From: Leuconostoc rapi
GTDB lineage: Bacteria; Bacillota; Bacilli; Lactobacillales; Lactobacillaceae
Direction of reading: 5' to 3'
Length of the DNA stretch: 64,000 nt
NCBI RefSeq assembly: GCF_016908715.1
Contig: NZ_JAFBEK010000001.1
Coordinates: 310,001 to 374,000 of the forward strand
How positions within the stretch are numbered: position 1 is the stretch's first letter; each line of letters opens with the position of its first letter. Under the pieces are notes generated by a model that worked only from the letters and a program-made list of their open reading frames with translations, was not told where the DNA came from and did not search any database. Below are positions 1 to 10,709 of this stretch, one piece after another. The translations under genes were made by a program, and so were the position numbers.

Positions 1-1940
1 TTGTGGCTAAAACGGCTCATGTCAAAAATTTACAGGCAACACTGGCCCAAACTGCGACGGTTTATGACGATTCAGGTGCTGCAGCTGGGGAGTTATATTC
101 TCAAAAAGGTACTTACGTTAAATATAATCGTATTTCTCAAAACATGCGCGATGCCGTTATTTCGAGTGAAGATCGTAATTTTTATCATGAATATGGTTTT
201 TCAGTTAAAGGCATTGTTCGGGCGGCAGCGCTCAATGTGCGTAATAAATTATTAGGGTCGTCGGCGATTGCTGGTGGTGGATCAACTCTGACGCAACAGC
301 TTGTCAAAAATGCGTACCTTACACAAGAGCAAACGATAACGCGTAAAGCCAAAGAGATTTTCTTGTCAATGCAGGTTGAGCAAGATTATACGAAAAATGA
401 AATATTAACGATGTATCTTAATAATGCGTGGTTTGGCCACGGTGTTTGGGGTGTTGAAGATGCCGCACAAAAATATTTTGGTGTGCATGCCAGTGAATTG
501 ACAACATCGCAAGCAGCAACATTAACCGCAATGTTACCTAGTCCAGCGTTATATAATCCAATTGATCATCCGCAAACAGCAATCAATCGACGTAATGTTG
601 TGTTAAATTCAATGGTTGAAAATAAAAAATTATCTCAATCACAGTTACAAGTTGCTAAAGCAACAGAAATGACGTTGAATGATACTTATGATAATGGCAA
701 CAAATACAAGTATCCGTGGTATTTTGATTCAGTTATTAATGAAGCTATTCATACTTACGGCTTAACAGAGGCCGATGTTATGAATCGTGGTTACAAAATA
801 TATACGACGTTAAATCAACAAGATCAAACGAATTTACAAAATGACTTTGATAATGATGCCATGTTTAACTACAACACTGATGCGCAAGCGGCAAGCATTG
901 TTTTAAATGCAAAAACAGGTGGCGTTCGTGCTTTGGTAGGCGGACGCGAAGCAACGCATACATTCCGTGGTTTCAATTATGCAACGCAATCAAAGTTATC
1001 ACCGGGATCAGCTATTAAGCCTATTGTTGTCTATGCGCCAGCGTTAGAGAGAGGCTACAGCATTGATACTGCTTTGCCAAATACAACACGTACATTTGGC
1101 ACAAATGATTGGTCTGTTCATAATGCAGCGAACGTAGAGACTGGTGATGTTACAATGTATGAGGCGTTAGAACATTCATACAATGTGCCTGCAGTTTATT
1201 TATTAAATAAAATCGGGGTTAATGCCGGTTATAATAGCGCGAAAAAATTTGGTCTGGATTTATCGGACAAGGATAGAAACAATCTTGCGATAGCATTGGG
1301 TGGTTTAACAGTTGGCGTCTCACCAATGCAAATGGCACAAGCTTACACGGCCTTTGCTAATGATGGTGTGATGAGTGATTCGCACTTCATTACCAAAATT
1401 GTAGATGCGACTGGTAAAGTGATAATTAACAAACCGAAGGCCAAACAAAAGCGAGTGATTAGTTCACGAGTGGCTGATAATATGACGCGAATGATGCTTG
1501 GCACATATACAAATGGTACAGGTTTAGGTTCAGCACCTGTCGGCTATACCATTGCAGGTAAAACAGGAACAACTGAAAATCCAGCAAACACTGAAAATAC
1601 AAATTCATCAAAAGATTCCTGGGCACTTGCTTATACAAAGGATGTGGTTCAAGCGACATGGATGGGTCTGGATTCAAACAGTGAAAATAATAGTCTACCA
1701 CTTGGATTAACGGCAACAATGGGCCCACTTGTAAAAACATCATTAGAACAGGTATTACCAAATACACCCGGCACGAATTTCACCGTTACCAACCCTAACA
1801 GTAATAGTGATGACTCGGGTACAAACAATGGTTTTGATTGGTCCAATATTGGATCAAATATTTCTGATGGTGTGGACCATGCAGTGGCAGGTGCTAATAA
1901 AGTATGGCATACTGTAAAGGGATTGTTTGGTGGTAATTAG
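1..1940 (+). CDS. Class A penicillin-binding protein (PBP1A family), 5' truncated by window
   Basis: Bifunctional cell-wall synthase that polymerises lipid II and cross-links peptidoglycan on the outer face of the membrane. The reading frame is open from the window edge (codons in phase from base 3), so the cytoplasmic tail and membrane anchor lie outside. Visible are the GT51 glycosyltransferase domain (catalytic Glu in SSEDRNFY; GGSTLTQQLVKN; YLNNAWFG) at about residues 50-190 of the visible part. The transpeptidase domain follows, with SxxK in SPGSAIKP (Ser at about 336), SYN in EHSYNVP and KTG in AGKTGTT (about 520). The tail after the domain is Ser/Asn-rich and ends in a Trp/Gly-rich segment. 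The family is secure; which paralogue it is cannot be told. Confidence 0.93.
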   Translation, partial: VAKTAHVKNLQATLAQTATVYDDSGAAAGELYSQKGTYVKYNRISQNMRDAVISSEDRNFYHEYGFSVKGIVRAAALNVRNKLLGSSAIAGGGSTLTQQLVKNAYLTQEQTITRKAKEIFLSMQVEQDYTKNEILTMYLNNAWFGHGVWGVEDAAQKYFGVHASELTTSQAATLTAMLPSPALYNPIDHPQTAINRRNVVLNSMVENKKLSQSQLQVAKATEMTLNDTYDNGNKYKYPWYFDSVINEAIHTYGLTEADVMNRGYKIYTTLNQQDQTNLQNDFDNDAMFNYNTDAQAASIVLNAKTGGVRALVGGREATHTFRGFNYATQSKLSPGSAIKPIVVYAPALERGYSIDTALPNTTRTFGTNDWSVHNAANVETGDVTMYEALEHSYNVPAVYLLNKIGVNAGYNSAKKFGLDLSDKDRNNLAIALGGLTVGVSPMQMAQAYTAFANDGVMSDSHFITKIVDATGKVIINKPKAKQKRVISSRVADNMTRMMLGTYTNGTGLGSAPVGYTIAGKTGTTENPANTENTNSSKDSWALAYTKDVVQATWMGLDSNSENNSLPLGLTATMGPLVKTSLEQVLPNTPGTNFTVTNPNSNSDDSGTNNGFDWSNIGSNISDGVDHAVAGANKVWHTVKGLFGGN

Positions 1941-2012
1941 CACAGCAACACGATACTAAATGATTTTAAACAGCAAAGAACAATCAGTTAAAGCAAACAA
2001 AGGATGGAAAAC

Positions 2013-2366
2013 ATGACAGTGAATATTTACGACAACGCAAACGAGATGGCAAATGTATTAAAAGAGACACAGCAGTATACCGCTTGGCAAGAAGCTTTTG
2101 ATGCGATTCAAAATGATGAAGAAGCTAAGTCGTTGTTTGGGCATTTTCAAGCAGTACAATCTGCCGTGCAACAGATGATGCAAATGCAACAACAACCAAG
2201 CCCAGAACAAGAGAAAGAATGGGATGCTATCGCTGCTGACGTTCAAAAAAATGATCTAATCACAGTGTTGTTAACAGCAGAACAGGCATTGAATACAATA
2301 TTAACAGAAGTTAATGATATCGTAACTAAACCCGTAGCGGAAGCTTACGCAAAATTACGTCAATAA
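2013..2366 (+). CDS. YheA/YlbF-family (UPF0342-like) small protein
   Basis: A 117-residue, almost wholly helical protein starting MTVNIYDNANEMANVL and ending in a PVAEAYAKL-like tail. This pattern fits the YheA side of the YlbF/YmcA/YheA superfamily, cytoplasmic proteins whose B. subtilis relatives act in RNA processing and developmental control. An in-frame ATG at 2004 overlaps the AAAGGA ribosome-binding site (1998-2003), so ATG 2013, about 9 nt downstream, is preferred. It lies between the PBP and signal peptidase I. The molecular function of this member is not evident from sequence. Confidence 0.85.
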   Translation: MTVNIYDNANEMANVLKETQQYTAWQEAFDAIQNDEEAKSLFGHFQAVQSAVQQMMQMQQQPSPEQEKEWDAIAADVQKNDLITVLLTAEQALNTILTEVNDIVTKPVAEAYAKLRQ

Positions 2367-2373
2367 CTTCTTA

Positions 2374-2396
2374 AAAACGATCCTTGTGATCGTTTT
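2374..2396 (+). terminator. Hairpin after the YheA-like gene
   Basis: Arms AAAACGATC (2374-2382) and GATCGTTTT (2388-2396) enclose a 5-nt loop. The short T tract suggests a weak intrinsic terminator or attenuator before lepB. Confidence 0.55.
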
Positions 2397-2413
2397 GTAC
2401 ATAAAAAGAGAGA

Positions 2414-3052
2414 ATGATGATGCAAAATAAATTTGTTATATTCTTAAAAGAGTGGGTATTGCCTGTTCTGGTAGCTTTTGTTGTGGTGTTATTGGTTCGT
2501 ACTTTTTTATTTACTTTCGTACGTGTTAACGGACCCTCAATGATGCCTAATTTACAAAACAACGAGTTAGTTGTGTTGGATAAAATAACGAAGTACCAAC
2601 GGGGTGATGTTGTTGTTTTTGACGCGCGCCACGAGGATCCACAGGTTAAGCCGGGTGAAAAAGATTATGTTAAACGTATTATTGGCAAACCAGGCGATAC
2701 TGTATCGTATAAAAATTCTAATCTTTACGTTAATGGGCGTGTGATTAACCAAAATTACATTGATATCAATGAGCGAACATTGGGAACTGAAATGTCCTTT
2801 GGTAATCAGTGGACGTTGAAAACCTTGTCATCGGCAGATACATGGCAAAAACAAGATCGTAATCAAGAAAAGGTACCAGAAGGTAAATATTTTGTGATGG
2901 GCGATCATCGCTCAGTCTCTAATGATGGTCGTTACTTTGGTTTTGTTGATGCGAAACATATTGCAGGGAAAGTCGTTGTACCATTTTGGAATTCGGATAA
3001 AACTGCTAAGAAAAATATTAATCAACAACGTCAAGTTTTTTTTGATAAGTAA
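2414..3052 (+). CDS. lepB: Signal peptidase I
   Basis: Membrane-anchored serine protease that removes signal peptides from Sec-exported proteins. One N-terminal transmembrane segment (about residues 14-35) is followed by the family boxes: catalytic Ser42 in NGPSMMP, catalytic Lys87 in DYVKRIIGKPGD, and the late GDHRSVSNDGRYFG box. The length of 212 residues is typical of the Gram-positive single-TM form. Three ATG codons in tandem (2414, 2417, 2420) are possible starts, and the AGAGAG upstream suits the last two best. It stands just before the pyr leader. Confidence 0.95.
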   Translation: MMMQNKFVIFLKEWVLPVLVAFVVVLLVRTFLFTFVRVNGPSMMPNLQNNELVVLDKITKYQRGDVVVFDARHEDPQVKPGEKDYVKRIIGKPGDTVSYKNSNLYVNGRVINQNYIDINERTLGTEMSFGNQWTLKTLSSADTWQKQDRNQEKVPEGKYFVMGDHRSVSNDGRYFGFVDAKHIAGKVVVPFWNSDKTAKKNINQQRQVFFDK

Positions 3053-3108
3053 ATTTGCATAAATTTTTTAAAAATGATAACATAATAAGAACGATAAGAC
3101 CTTTAATT

Positions 3109-3213
3109 GAGTCCAGAGAGACTTGCAAGGCTTTTAGACAACATAGGGAAGAGTCTATACTTTTTTCTCAAACTTCTAAAACCACGTAAGCCGATTGCTT
3201 ACGTGGTTTTTTG
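3109..3213 (+). promoter_or_regulatory. PyrR-binding attenuator of the pyr operon
   Basis: The segment from 3109 carries the classic PyrR binding loop (AGTCCAGAGAGACTTGCAAG). It is followed by an intrinsic terminator: ACCACGTAAG (3181-3190), 7-nt loop, CTTACGTGGT (3198-3207), then a T run. In the known mechanism, UMP-bound PyrR stabilises the anti-antiterminator so that the terminator forms; low UMP allows read-through into pyrB. The promoter upstream is not clear: TTGCAT at 3055 and CATAAT at 3081 are too far apart for a canonical pair. Confidence 0.9.
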
Positions 3214-3229
3214 TATAAAAAGGAGAATT

Positions 3230-4129
3230 ATGCGACATTTTTTGAATATAAATGCAATAGATGACTACGATGTGCTAAACTTAATGCAACGTACATTAGA
3301 GTTGAAGGCTGGTGTACAGCCCATTAAAACATCTTTAACAGTTAGTAATTTATTTTTTGAAAATTCTACACGTACGCATAGCAGTTTCCAAATGGCAGAA
3401 AATAAATTAGGCTTTCAACAAATCAGGATTGATCCACAAAATAGCTCGATGTCAAAGGGGGAGAGTTTGGTAGATACATTAAAGACTTTGAAGGCTATTG
3501 GTGTTGATGTTGCTGTGGTGAGACATCGTATGAATAACTGGTATGACTATGTTTTAAACGCAGGTGGGCATGCTATACCACAGCTAATCAATGCGGGTGA
3601 CGGGAGTGGTCAACATCCGTCACAAAGCCTACTAGATTTAGTGACAATTTATGAACAATTTAGTCATTTTGACGGGTTACGTATTCGAATTATTGGTGAT
3701 CTCATGCATTCTCGAGTTGCACGTTCAAATGCTGAAATATTGCATCATTTAGGTGCGCACGTGACATTTTCAGGCCCAGAAAGTTGGTATGTGCAAGATC
3801 TGGCACAGTTTGGTGACTTTGTACCGATTGATCAAGATTGGCACAAACTTGACGTCGTGATGTTCTTAAGAGTACAGCATGAACGCATTACACAAAATGA
3901 CAATCAAAGCTTTTCAACTCAAAAATACCATAATCAATTTGGGTTAAACTTGTTGCGGTACGATAAATTAAAAGCAGATGCGATTGTGATGCATCCTGCA
4001 CCGGTTAATCGAGATGTTGAAATTGCTGATGAATTAGTTGAAGCACCTAAATCTCGAATTTTTGAACAGATGACTAATGGTGTATTTGCAAGAATGGCCA
4101 TGCTGGAATATATAAATGGAGGCAAATGA
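3230..4129 (+). CDS. pyrB: Aspartate carbamoyltransferase catalytic chain
   Basis: Condenses carbamoyl phosphate with aspartate, the first committed step of pyrimidine synthesis. The carbamoyl-phosphate motif FENSTRTHSSF and later HPAPVNRDVEI are diagnostic. I start at ATG 3230, 4 nt after AAGGAGA. The longer open frame from 3107 runs through the attenuator and is not coding. The 299 residues are normal for the class without regulatory chain, and no pyrI is present. It is the first gene of the operon and overlaps pyrC. Confidence 0.96.
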   Translation: MRHFLNINAIDDYDVLNLMQRTLELKAGVQPIKTSLTVSNLFFENSTRTHSSFQMAENKLGFQQIRIDPQNSSMSKGESLVDTLKTLKAIGVDVAVVRHRMNNWYDYVLNAGGHAIPQLINAGDGSGQHPSQSLLDLVTIYEQFSHFDGLRIRIIGDLMHSRVARSNAEILHHLGAHVTFSGPESWYVQDLAQFGDFVPIDQDWHKLDVVMFLRVQHERITQNDNQSFSTQKYHNQFGLNLLRYDKLKADAIVMHPAPVNRDVEIADELVEAPKSRIFEQMTNGVFARMAMLEYINGGK

Positions 4130-5391
4130 TGCAGCTGATTAAAAATGCAAAAATTTTAAAAAATCATGAGCTTGTGACACGTGATGTATTAATCGATGAT
4201 AAGGTAATTATTCAAGTCGCTGAGAATATTGAGTTACTTGGGGACGTTTTTGATGCTAAAGGGGCGTTCTTATCTGCGGGTCTTGTTGATGTTCATGTTC
4301 ATTTTCGTGAACCTGGATTTGATTATAAGGAAACAATCGCAAGTGGTTCAAAAGCAGCAGCAAACGGCGGATTTACGACAGTGATAGCAATGCCTAATTT
4401 GAATCCTGTACCCGATACACCTGAACGTTTATCTGAACAAATAAAGTTAAATAAGCGCCACGGTGTGATACATGTTGAGCAATACGGTGCCGTGTCACCG
4501 GACTTAGTATCACATCAGGTGTCAGATATGGTTGGCATGTCATCAGTTGGTGCAGTGGCATTTAGTAATGATGGTAAAGGCGTCCAAACTGCTGATACGA
4601 TGTTGCAAGGAATGATGCTGGCTGCTCGTGCTGACAGACCCTTAGCGGCTCATTTGGAAGACGAATCATTACGACATGAAGGTGTCATCAATGCGGGTGG
4701 TCAGGCTGACAAACTAGGGTTACCAGGCATTACTGGATTAGCAGAAAGTTCACAATTAGCTAGAGATTTAGTCTTAGCCAAAGCAACTGGTGTTCATTAT
4801 CATGTTGCACACATTTCGACGCAGACGTCAGTTGCATTAGTCAGAATGGCTAAAGCAGAAGGTGTGCACGTCACTGCAGAGGTCTCACCGCATCATTTGT
4901 TACTTTCTGACACAGATATTCATGAGGATAATGCCCAGTTTAAAATGAATCCACCACTACGTGGACAAGTGGACAGGCAGGCGTTAATTGCCGGTCTATT
5001 GGATGGTACGATCGATATGATTGCCACAGATCATGCGCCGCATGGTACATCAGAAAAAGCGCAATCATTTAAAAGCGCGCCATTTGGCATTACAGGAATC
5101 GAAACGAGTTTTCAATTACTCTATACCCACTTGGTGAGATCGGGTGTGATGACGCTTGAAACTTTAATACAGCGTATGGTGGTTGCACCAGTGCAAGCGT
5201 TTAAGCTTAGAGCGCCTACAAGCATTCAAGCGGGTGAAAAAGCAGATTTGGCGCTATTTGATCTTGAAAATAGTTATCAAATTCAAACAACTGAATTTAA
5301 ATCAAAGGGAAAGAATTCACCTTTTATTGGCTGGCAAGTTTATGGTAAAACAATTGCAACATGGGTTGACGGTAAAATTGTAGCCCAATAA
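4129..5391 (+). CDS. pyrC: Dihydroorotase
   Basis: Zinc amidohydrolase that cyclises carbamoyl-aspartate to dihydroorotate. The metal-binding HxH is in DVHVHFREPG (about residues 55-64), the further metal histidine in HVAHIST, and the catalytic Asp in ATDHAPH. The length, about 420 residues, is that of the bacterial type I enzyme. ATG 4126 and ATG 4129 are both possible; GGAGG at 4118-4122 favours 4129, which overlaps the pyrB stop by one base. Translational coupling within the pyr operon is likely. Confidence 0.96.
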   Translation: MQLIKNAKILKNHELVTRDVLIDDKVIIQVAENIELLGDVFDAKGAFLSAGLVDVHVHFREPGFDYKETIASGSKAAANGGFTTVIAMPNLNPVPDTPERLSEQIKLNKRHGVIHVEQYGAVSPDLVSHQVSDMVGMSSVGAVAFSNDGKGVQTADTMLQGMMLAARADRPLAAHLEDESLRHEGVINAGGQADKLGLPGITGLAESSQLARDLVLAKATGVHYHVAHISTQTSVALVRMAKAEGVHVTAEVSPHHLLLSDTDIHEDNAQFKMNPPLRGQVDRQALIAGLLDGTIDMIATDHAPHGTSEKAQSFKSAPFGITGIETSFQLLYTHLVRSGVMTLETLIQRMVVAPVQAFKLRAPTSIQAGEKADLALFDLENSYQIQTTEFKSKGKNSPFIGWQVYGKTIATWVDGKIVAQ

Positions 5392-5428
5392 ATTGTGTCA
5401 CATAAAAAAATAACGAGGATAATGAGAT

Positions 5429-6517
5429 ATGAAAAAACGCTACTTAATACTTGAAAATGGTTCTGTTTATGAAGGAGAAGCCTTTGGATCCAATGTGGAT
5501 GTGATAGCAGAATTGGTTTTTAATACAGGTATGTCTGGCTATCAAGAATCAATTACCGATTTGTCATATCGTGGTGAAATAATTGTCTTCACTTATCCTT
5601 TAATTGGTAATTATGGCATCAATCGTGATGATTTTGAAAGCTTAAAACCGGCAGCATCAGCGATCGTTGTTCATGAAATTGCTCGCCGACCAAGCAATTG
5701 GCGTCAAACGATGAATTTAGAGACTTGGGCAGAACGAACGAATATGCCAGGTATTACAGGTGTCGATACACGAGCGTTGACCAGAGAGTTACGGAATCAA
5801 GGCGTGATGAAAGCGGCATTGGTGAATGAGATTACTGAAGACGTGTTTGACAAACTTAAAAATTTTGCGCCATCAACGTCAATGGTAGCCGAAGCAACAA
5901 CGAAAACGCAATACCAAAACCCGACAGATGGCGTTTCAATTGCGCTAATTGATTTTGGGTTAAAAAATTCCATTTTACGTTCCTTGGCTAAACGAGGTGT
6001 TAACGTGATGGTATTTCCAGCAAATGTTGATGCGCAGACAATTTTATCCGCTAATCCGGATGGTATTCTGCTGTCAAATGGTCCAGGAAACCCCCAAGAT
6101 GTCGCTTATGCTATTCCTACGATTCAAACCTTACAGGAACAGTTACCACTAATGGGTATTTGTTTAGGACATCAGTTGTTTGCATTAGCAAATGGCGCTG
6201 AAACTTACAAAATGAAATTTGGACATCGTGGCTTTAACCATGCTGTACGCCATATGTCCCATGACCGGCTAGACTTTACGTCCCAGAACCACGGTTATGC
6301 TGTTAGCCGTGATAGTCTAGCAAAAACAGAATTAGTTGTCACACATGAAGAAATTAATGATCATACAGTTGAAGGATTACGGTTGCAAGGTCATCATGCC
6401 TTCTCAGTACAATTTCATCCAGATGCTGCGCCAGGTCCACATGATGCTGAATATTTATTCGATGATTTCTTAAACATGATTGCAGATGCAAAGAAGGAGA
6501 CGCCACAAAATGCCTAA
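5429..6517 (+). CDS. carA: Carbamoyl-phosphate synthase small (glutaminase) subunit
   Basis: Class I glutamine amidotransferase subunit that delivers ammonia to CarB. The N-terminal CPSase small-chain domain contains NTGMSGYQE and [11 protein letters not shown]. The C-terminal amidotransferase domain has the nucleophile Cys in GICLGHQLF and His/Asp in [11 protein letters not shown]; Asp replaces the more usual Glu of HPE, as is common in CarA. The length is 362 residues. The 3' end overlaps carB by 8 nt. Inside the pyr operon it presumably serves pyrimidine synthesis (pyrAa in lactobacilli). Confidence 0.96.
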   Translation: MKKRYLILENGSVYEGEAFGSNVDVIAELVFNTGMSGYQESITDLSYRGEIIVFTYPLIGNYGINRDDFESLKPAASAIVVHEIARRPSNWRQTMNLETWAERTNMPGITGVDTRALTRELRNQGVMKAALVNEITEDVFDKLKNFAPSTSMVAEATTKTQYQNPTDGVSIALIDFGLKNSILRSLAKRGVNVMVFPANVDAQTILSANPDGILLSNGPGNPQDVAYAIPTIQTLQEQLPLMGICLGHQLFALANGAETYKMKFGHRGFNHAVRHMSHDRLDFTSQNHGYAVSRDSLAKTELVVTHEEINDHTVEGLRLQGHHAFSVQFHPDAAPGPHDAEYLFDDFLNMIADAKKETPQNA

Positions 6518-9500
6518 ACGTACCGACATTAAAAAAATATTGGTGATTGGTTCTGGTCCTATTATTATTGGACAAGCCGCAGAGTTTGATTATTCTGGTA
6601 CTCAAGCTGCCTTAAGTTTAAAAGAGGAAGGGTACTATGTTATTTTAGTAAACTCTAATCCAGCAACAATCATGACAGATGCTGAAATTGCTGACAAAGT
6701 ATATATTGAACCGTTATCAATTGATTTTATTGAACGTATTTTACGTAAGGAAAGACCAGATGCTATTTTACCTACATTAGGTGGTCAAACTGGATTAAAT
6801 ATGGCGAAGGATTTGTCTGAAGCTGGTATTTTAGATGACCTAAACATTGAACTATTAGGCACCAAGTTATCAGCCATTGAAGAAGCAGAGGATCGTGAAG
6901 AATTTAAAGCATTGATGGAACGTTTGAATGAACCAATTCCCGAGTCCACCATTGCAACAACGCTTGACGAAGCATTGGATTTTGCTGATACCCATGGTTA
7001 TCCAGTGATTGTACGTCCGGCGTATACACTTGGTGGTACTGGTGGTGGTATTGCGGATAACCACGCTGAGTTGAGTGAAATCGCTGCAAATGGGTTAGAA
7101 TTATCCCCTGTGACACAGGTTTTAATTGAACGCTCTATTGCTGGTTATAAAGAAATTGAATTTGAAGTGATGCGAGATGCGCATGATAATGCGCTAGTTG
7201 TTGCTTCGATGGAAAATTTTGATCCAGTCGGCATTCACACAGGCGATTCACTTGTTACTGCACCAGTTCAAACTTTGTCTGACCGCGAGGTTCAGATGAT
7301 GCGAGATGCGGCTTTGAAAATTATTCGTGCTTTGAAAATTGAAGGTGGCGTGAACATTCAAATGGCTCTGGATCCGCAATCGTATAAATACTATATTATT
7401 GAAGTGAACCCACGTGTATCGCGCTCATCAGCGCTTGCTTCAAAGGCTACAGGTTATCCGATTGCAAAAATGGCAGCTAAAATTGGTATTGGCTTAACGT
7501 TGGATGAAATCATCAATCCAGTCACTGGTACAACCAAGGCTGAATTTGAACCAGCCTTAGATTATGTCGTTTTTAAAATTCCACGATGGCCATTTGACAA
7601 ATTTGCCACAGCTGATCGTCATTTAGGCACGCAAATGAAAGCCACCGGAGAGGTGATGGCTATTGGTCGTAATATGGAAGAAGCCATGTTAAAGGCTGTG
7701 CGGTCACTTGAGATTGGAGCAATAGGTTTAAATGATATTACCTTTGATGACTTGTCAGACACAGCATTGCTGGATGCTTTAATGCCAGCTCGCGATGATC
7801 GTTTGTTTATGATTGCTGATTTGTTACGCCGTGGGGTGACGATTGAAATAATTCATGAAAAAACATTGATTGATACGTTTTTCTTAGACAAAGTATTACA
7901 TATTATCGAAATTGAGAACCAGTTGGCAAAACAAATTGGTGATTTAGATGTATTGTTATATGCTAAAAAGAATGGTTTTGCTGATGAAACTATTGCGGGA
8001 ATTTGGGACAAAACAGTTACTGAAATTCGTCAATTACGCCAGCAAGAAAATATTTTGCCTGTTTATAAAATGGTAGATACTGTTGCGGCTGAATTTGAGT
8101 CACAAACGCCATACTATTATGCAACTTATGAGCGTGAAAATGAGTCAGTCAAGTCTGATAAGCAATCTGTCATTGTACTAGGTTCTGGTCCAATCCGTAT
8201 TGGTCAGGGGGTTGAATTCGATTATGCAACAGTTCATGCTGTTAAAGCGATTCAGCGCGCCGGCTATGAGGCAATCATTATGAATTCCAACCCAGAAACA
8301 GTGTCTACCGACTTTTCAGTATCTGACAAACTTTATTTTGAACCACTGACACTTGAAGATGTTTTGAATGTTTATGATTTAGAACAACCAATTGGTATCG
8401 TCGTTCAGTTTGGTGGGCAAACGGCCATTAATTTGGCACAGCCATTACAAGATAACGGGGTGCCTATTCTTGGTACGACAGTGGCAGATTTAAATCGTGC
8501 AGAAGATCGAGAAGCTTTTGATCAAGTCATTAAGCAACTGCAATTACCACAACCAGTTGGTAAAACGGCGACAACAGTGGCAGACGCTTTGAGTGCAGCA
8601 CAACTTATCGGATATCCTGTGTTAATCAGACCATCATATGTTCTAGGTGGCCGTGCAATGGAAATCGTGTCTTCAGATGAAGAGCTGCAGGATTATATGC
8701 AACGTGCAGTTAAGGTATCTAACGATCATCCTGTATTGATTGATTCTTATTTAGTGGGACAAGAAGCTGAAGTAGATGTTTTATCGGATGGCGAAATTGC
8801 AGTGATTCCTGGTATTATGGAACATATTGAACGAGCTGGTGTCCATTCTGGCGATTCAATGTCTGTTTACCCACCACAATATTTATCACAAAAAGTACAA
8901 GACGAAATGTCACAAGCTGCAATCAATTTGGCCAAAGCAATGAACACAATTGGTTTAATGAATGTTCAATTTGTCATTCATGAGAATACAGCATACGTCA
9001 TTGAAGTTAATCCTAGAGCCTCACGAACAGTACCATTTATTTCTAAGGTGACACATTTACCATTAGCACAACTTGCAACACGAGTGATGCTAGGTGAAAA
9101 ACTCGCAGATATGGGATTTGAGACAGGACTCATACCAGCTGATGATATGGTTCATGTTAAAGCACCTATATTCTCATTTACAAAGTTACCTCACGTAGAC
9201 TCCTTACTTGGTCCAGAAATGAAGTCTACTGGTGAGGTAATGGGATCAGATACGACTTTACCAAAGGCGTTATATAAGGCTTTTATCGCTTCAAATATTA
9301 AAGTACCACAATATGGCAATGTCTTATTTACAGTAGCTGATGAGGATAAAGAAGAAGCCATAGGTTTGGCAAAACGTTTCAACGATTTGGGATTTGCGCT
9401 TTTTGCAACATCGGGTACTGGGGCTTATCTGGAATCGCAGAACTTGCCAGTTGAAATTTTGGATAAAATTTCTGAATCCGACAATAATTCAGTGGCGGCT

Positions 9501-9689
9501 TTGCGAGCTCAAAAATTACAAGTTGTCATTAACACGACGCAAGCCGATGATCGTGCCGAATCAGATGGTCGATTAATCCGCAGCGCTGCAATTGAAAATG
9601 CCGTACCATTGTTCACAGCATTGGACACTGTCAAAGCCTTTGTCGATGTCCTTGAAAGTCGCAGTTTTACTGTTAACGAAATGAAGTGA
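6510..9689 (+). CDS. carB: Carbamoyl-phosphate synthase large subunit
   Basis: Makes carbamoyl phosphate from bicarbonate, ammonia and two ATP. Two homologous ATP-grasp halves are visible, each opening with an SGPI motif ([17 protein letters not shown] near the start; [16 protein letters not shown] near residue 555), and each containing EVNPR. A C-terminal MGS-type regulatory domain ([10 protein letters not shown] onward) is present. I start at ATG 6510 after AAGGAG. An earlier in-frame ATG at 6480 lies inside carA with no ribosome site. The 1059 residues match the lactobacillus PyrAb length. Confidence 0.96.
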   Translation: MPKRTDIKKILVIGSGPIIIGQAAEFDYSGTQAALSLKEEGYYVILVNSNPATIMTDAEIADKVYIEPLSIDFIERILRKERPDAILPTLGGQTGLNMAKDLSEAGILDDLNIELLGTKLSAIEEAEDREEFKALMERLNEPIPESTIATTLDEALDFADTHGYPVIVRPAYTLGGTGGGIADNHAELSEIAANGLELSPVTQVLIERSIAGYKEIEFEVMRDAHDNALVVASMENFDPVGIHTGDSLVTAPVQTLSDREVQMMRDAALKIIRALKIEGGVNIQMALDPQSYKYYIIEVNPRVSRSSALASKATGYPIAKMAAKIGIGLTLDEIINPVTGTTKAEFEPALDYVVFKIPRWPFDKFATADRHLGTQMKATGEVMAIGRNMEEAMLKAVRSLEIGAIGLNDITFDDLSDTALLDALMPARDDRLFMIADLLRRGVTIEIIHEKTLIDTFFLDKVLHIIEIENQLAKQIGDLDVLLYAKKNGFADETIAGIWDKTVTEIRQLRQQENILPVYKMVDTVAAEFESQTPYYYATYERENESVKSDKQSVIVLGSGPIRIGQGVEFDYATVHAVKAIQRAGYEAIIMNSNPETVSTDFSVSDKLYFEPLTLEDVLNVYDLEQPIGIVVQFGGQTAINLAQPLQDNGVPILGTTVADLNRAEDREAFDQVIKQLQLPQPVGKTATTVADALSAAQLIGYPVLIRPSYVLGGRAMEIVSSDEELQDYMQRAVKVSNDHPVLIDSYLVGQEAEVDVLSDGEIAVIPGIMEHIERAGVHSGDSMSVYPPQYLSQKVQDEMSQAAINLAKAMNTIGLMNVQFVIHENTAYVIEVNPRASRTVPFISKVTHLPLAQLATRVMLGEKLADMGFETGLIPADDMVHVKAPIFSFTKLPHVDSLLGPEMKSTGEVMGSDTTLPKALYKAFIASNIKVPQYGNVLFTVADEDKEEAIGLAKRFNDLGFALFATSGTGAYLESQNLPVEILDKISESDNNSVAALRAQKLQVVINTTQADDRAESDGRLIRSAAIENAVPLFTALDTVKAFVDVLESRSFTVNEMK

Positions 9690-9748
9690 GCTTGACAGGC
9701 ACAGTGTATTCATGGAAAATCCCGCAATCAATAGCAATTAGGAGAATC

Positions 9749-10669
9749 ATGACAATAAAGAATCGTTTAGCAGTTGAATTACCTGGATTAAACATGAAAA
9801 ATCCCATAATGAATTCGTCAGGCGCGGTGTATTTTGGTTTAGATGAGAGTTATGACATCGAAAAAGCTGGTGCATTGGTTACGAAAACAGTGACATTGGC
9901 TGAACGTTCAGGAAATCCGCAACCATGGACTGTTGAATTACCCGGTGGCCTCCTGAATTCAGTTGGACTTGCTAATCCTGGTATCCATAATGTTTTAAAA
10001 AAATTTTTACCAGCTATCAAGGCAAAATATGGTGATGAGTTGCCGGTCATGGTATCAATTGCTGGTGAAACGGTGGATGAGTATGTAACGTTAACACAAT
10101 TATTAACTGATACCCAGTATCTGACGGCCATTGAAGTCAATTTATCATGTCCAAACGTTGATCGTGGTGGAATGGCATTTGGTGTGTCTGCTGAGTCTGC
10201 ATCAGAAGTGATTGCGGCTGTTAGACAGGTGACAAATTTGCCAATTTATGCCAAATTATCACCCAATGTCACTGATATTAAACCAATTGCTAAAGCAGTA
10301 GAAGCTGCCGGTGCCAATGGTATCGTACTAATTAATACAGTGATAGGTATGAGCCTTGATTTACACAAACGCCAACCAAAGTTAGCTCGTGGAACAGGTG
10401 GTCTGTCTGGTAAAGCCATTCACCCTATTGCTGTACGTCTTGTTTACGAAGCAGCACAAACAGTTTCAATACCGATTATTGGTGTTGGCGGTATTGAAAC
10501 TGTGGCAGACGCACTGGAATTGATGATGGCAGGTGCAAGTGCTGTGCAGGTTGGGGCAGCTTTGACTTACAATACACATGTTATGTCAAATATCATTGAA
10601 GCAATTCCTGGTGCGTTAGATAATTATCATTTTGATACGATACAGGAATTAACGCGTACATTTAAATGA
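9749..10669 (+). CDS. pyrD: Dihydroorotate dehydrogenase, class 1B-like
   Basis: FMN enzyme oxidising dihydroorotate to orotate in the cytosol. Residues resemble the B. subtilis class 1B catalytic subunit: the active-site Cys lies in NLSCPNVDRGGMAFG (class 1), followed by KLSPNVTDI and NTVIGMSLDL. ATG 9749 follows TTAGGAGAA; the open frame extends back to 9686 without a ribosome site. The length is 306 residues. Class 1B enzymes normally pair with PyrK, an iron-sulfur/FAD subunit, but no pyrK lies in this operon, so the electron acceptor is uncertain. Confidence 0.93.
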   Translation: MTIKNRLAVELPGLNMKNPIMNSSGAVYFGLDESYDIEKAGALVTKTVTLAERSGNPQPWTVELPGGLLNSVGLANPGIHNVLKKFLPAIKAKYGDELPVMVSIAGETVDEYVTLTQLLTDTQYLTAIEVNLSCPNVDRGGMAFGVSAESASEVIAAVRQVTNLPIYAKLSPNVTDIKPIAKAVEAAGANGIVLINTVIGMSLDLHKRQPKLARGTGGLSGKAIHPIAVRLVYEAAQTVSIPIIGVGGIETVADALELMMAGASAVQVGAALTYNTHVMSNIIEAIPGALDNYHFDTIQELTRTFK

Positions 10670-10709
10670 ACATGATGATTGTTAGATTGTATGTTTAGGG
10701 AAGGAACTT

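Noticed and set aside
3107-3229. N-terminal extension of pyrB by 41 codons from 3107
   Set aside because: These bases are the PyrR-binding loop and terminator; the ribosome site and family alignment support ATG 3230.
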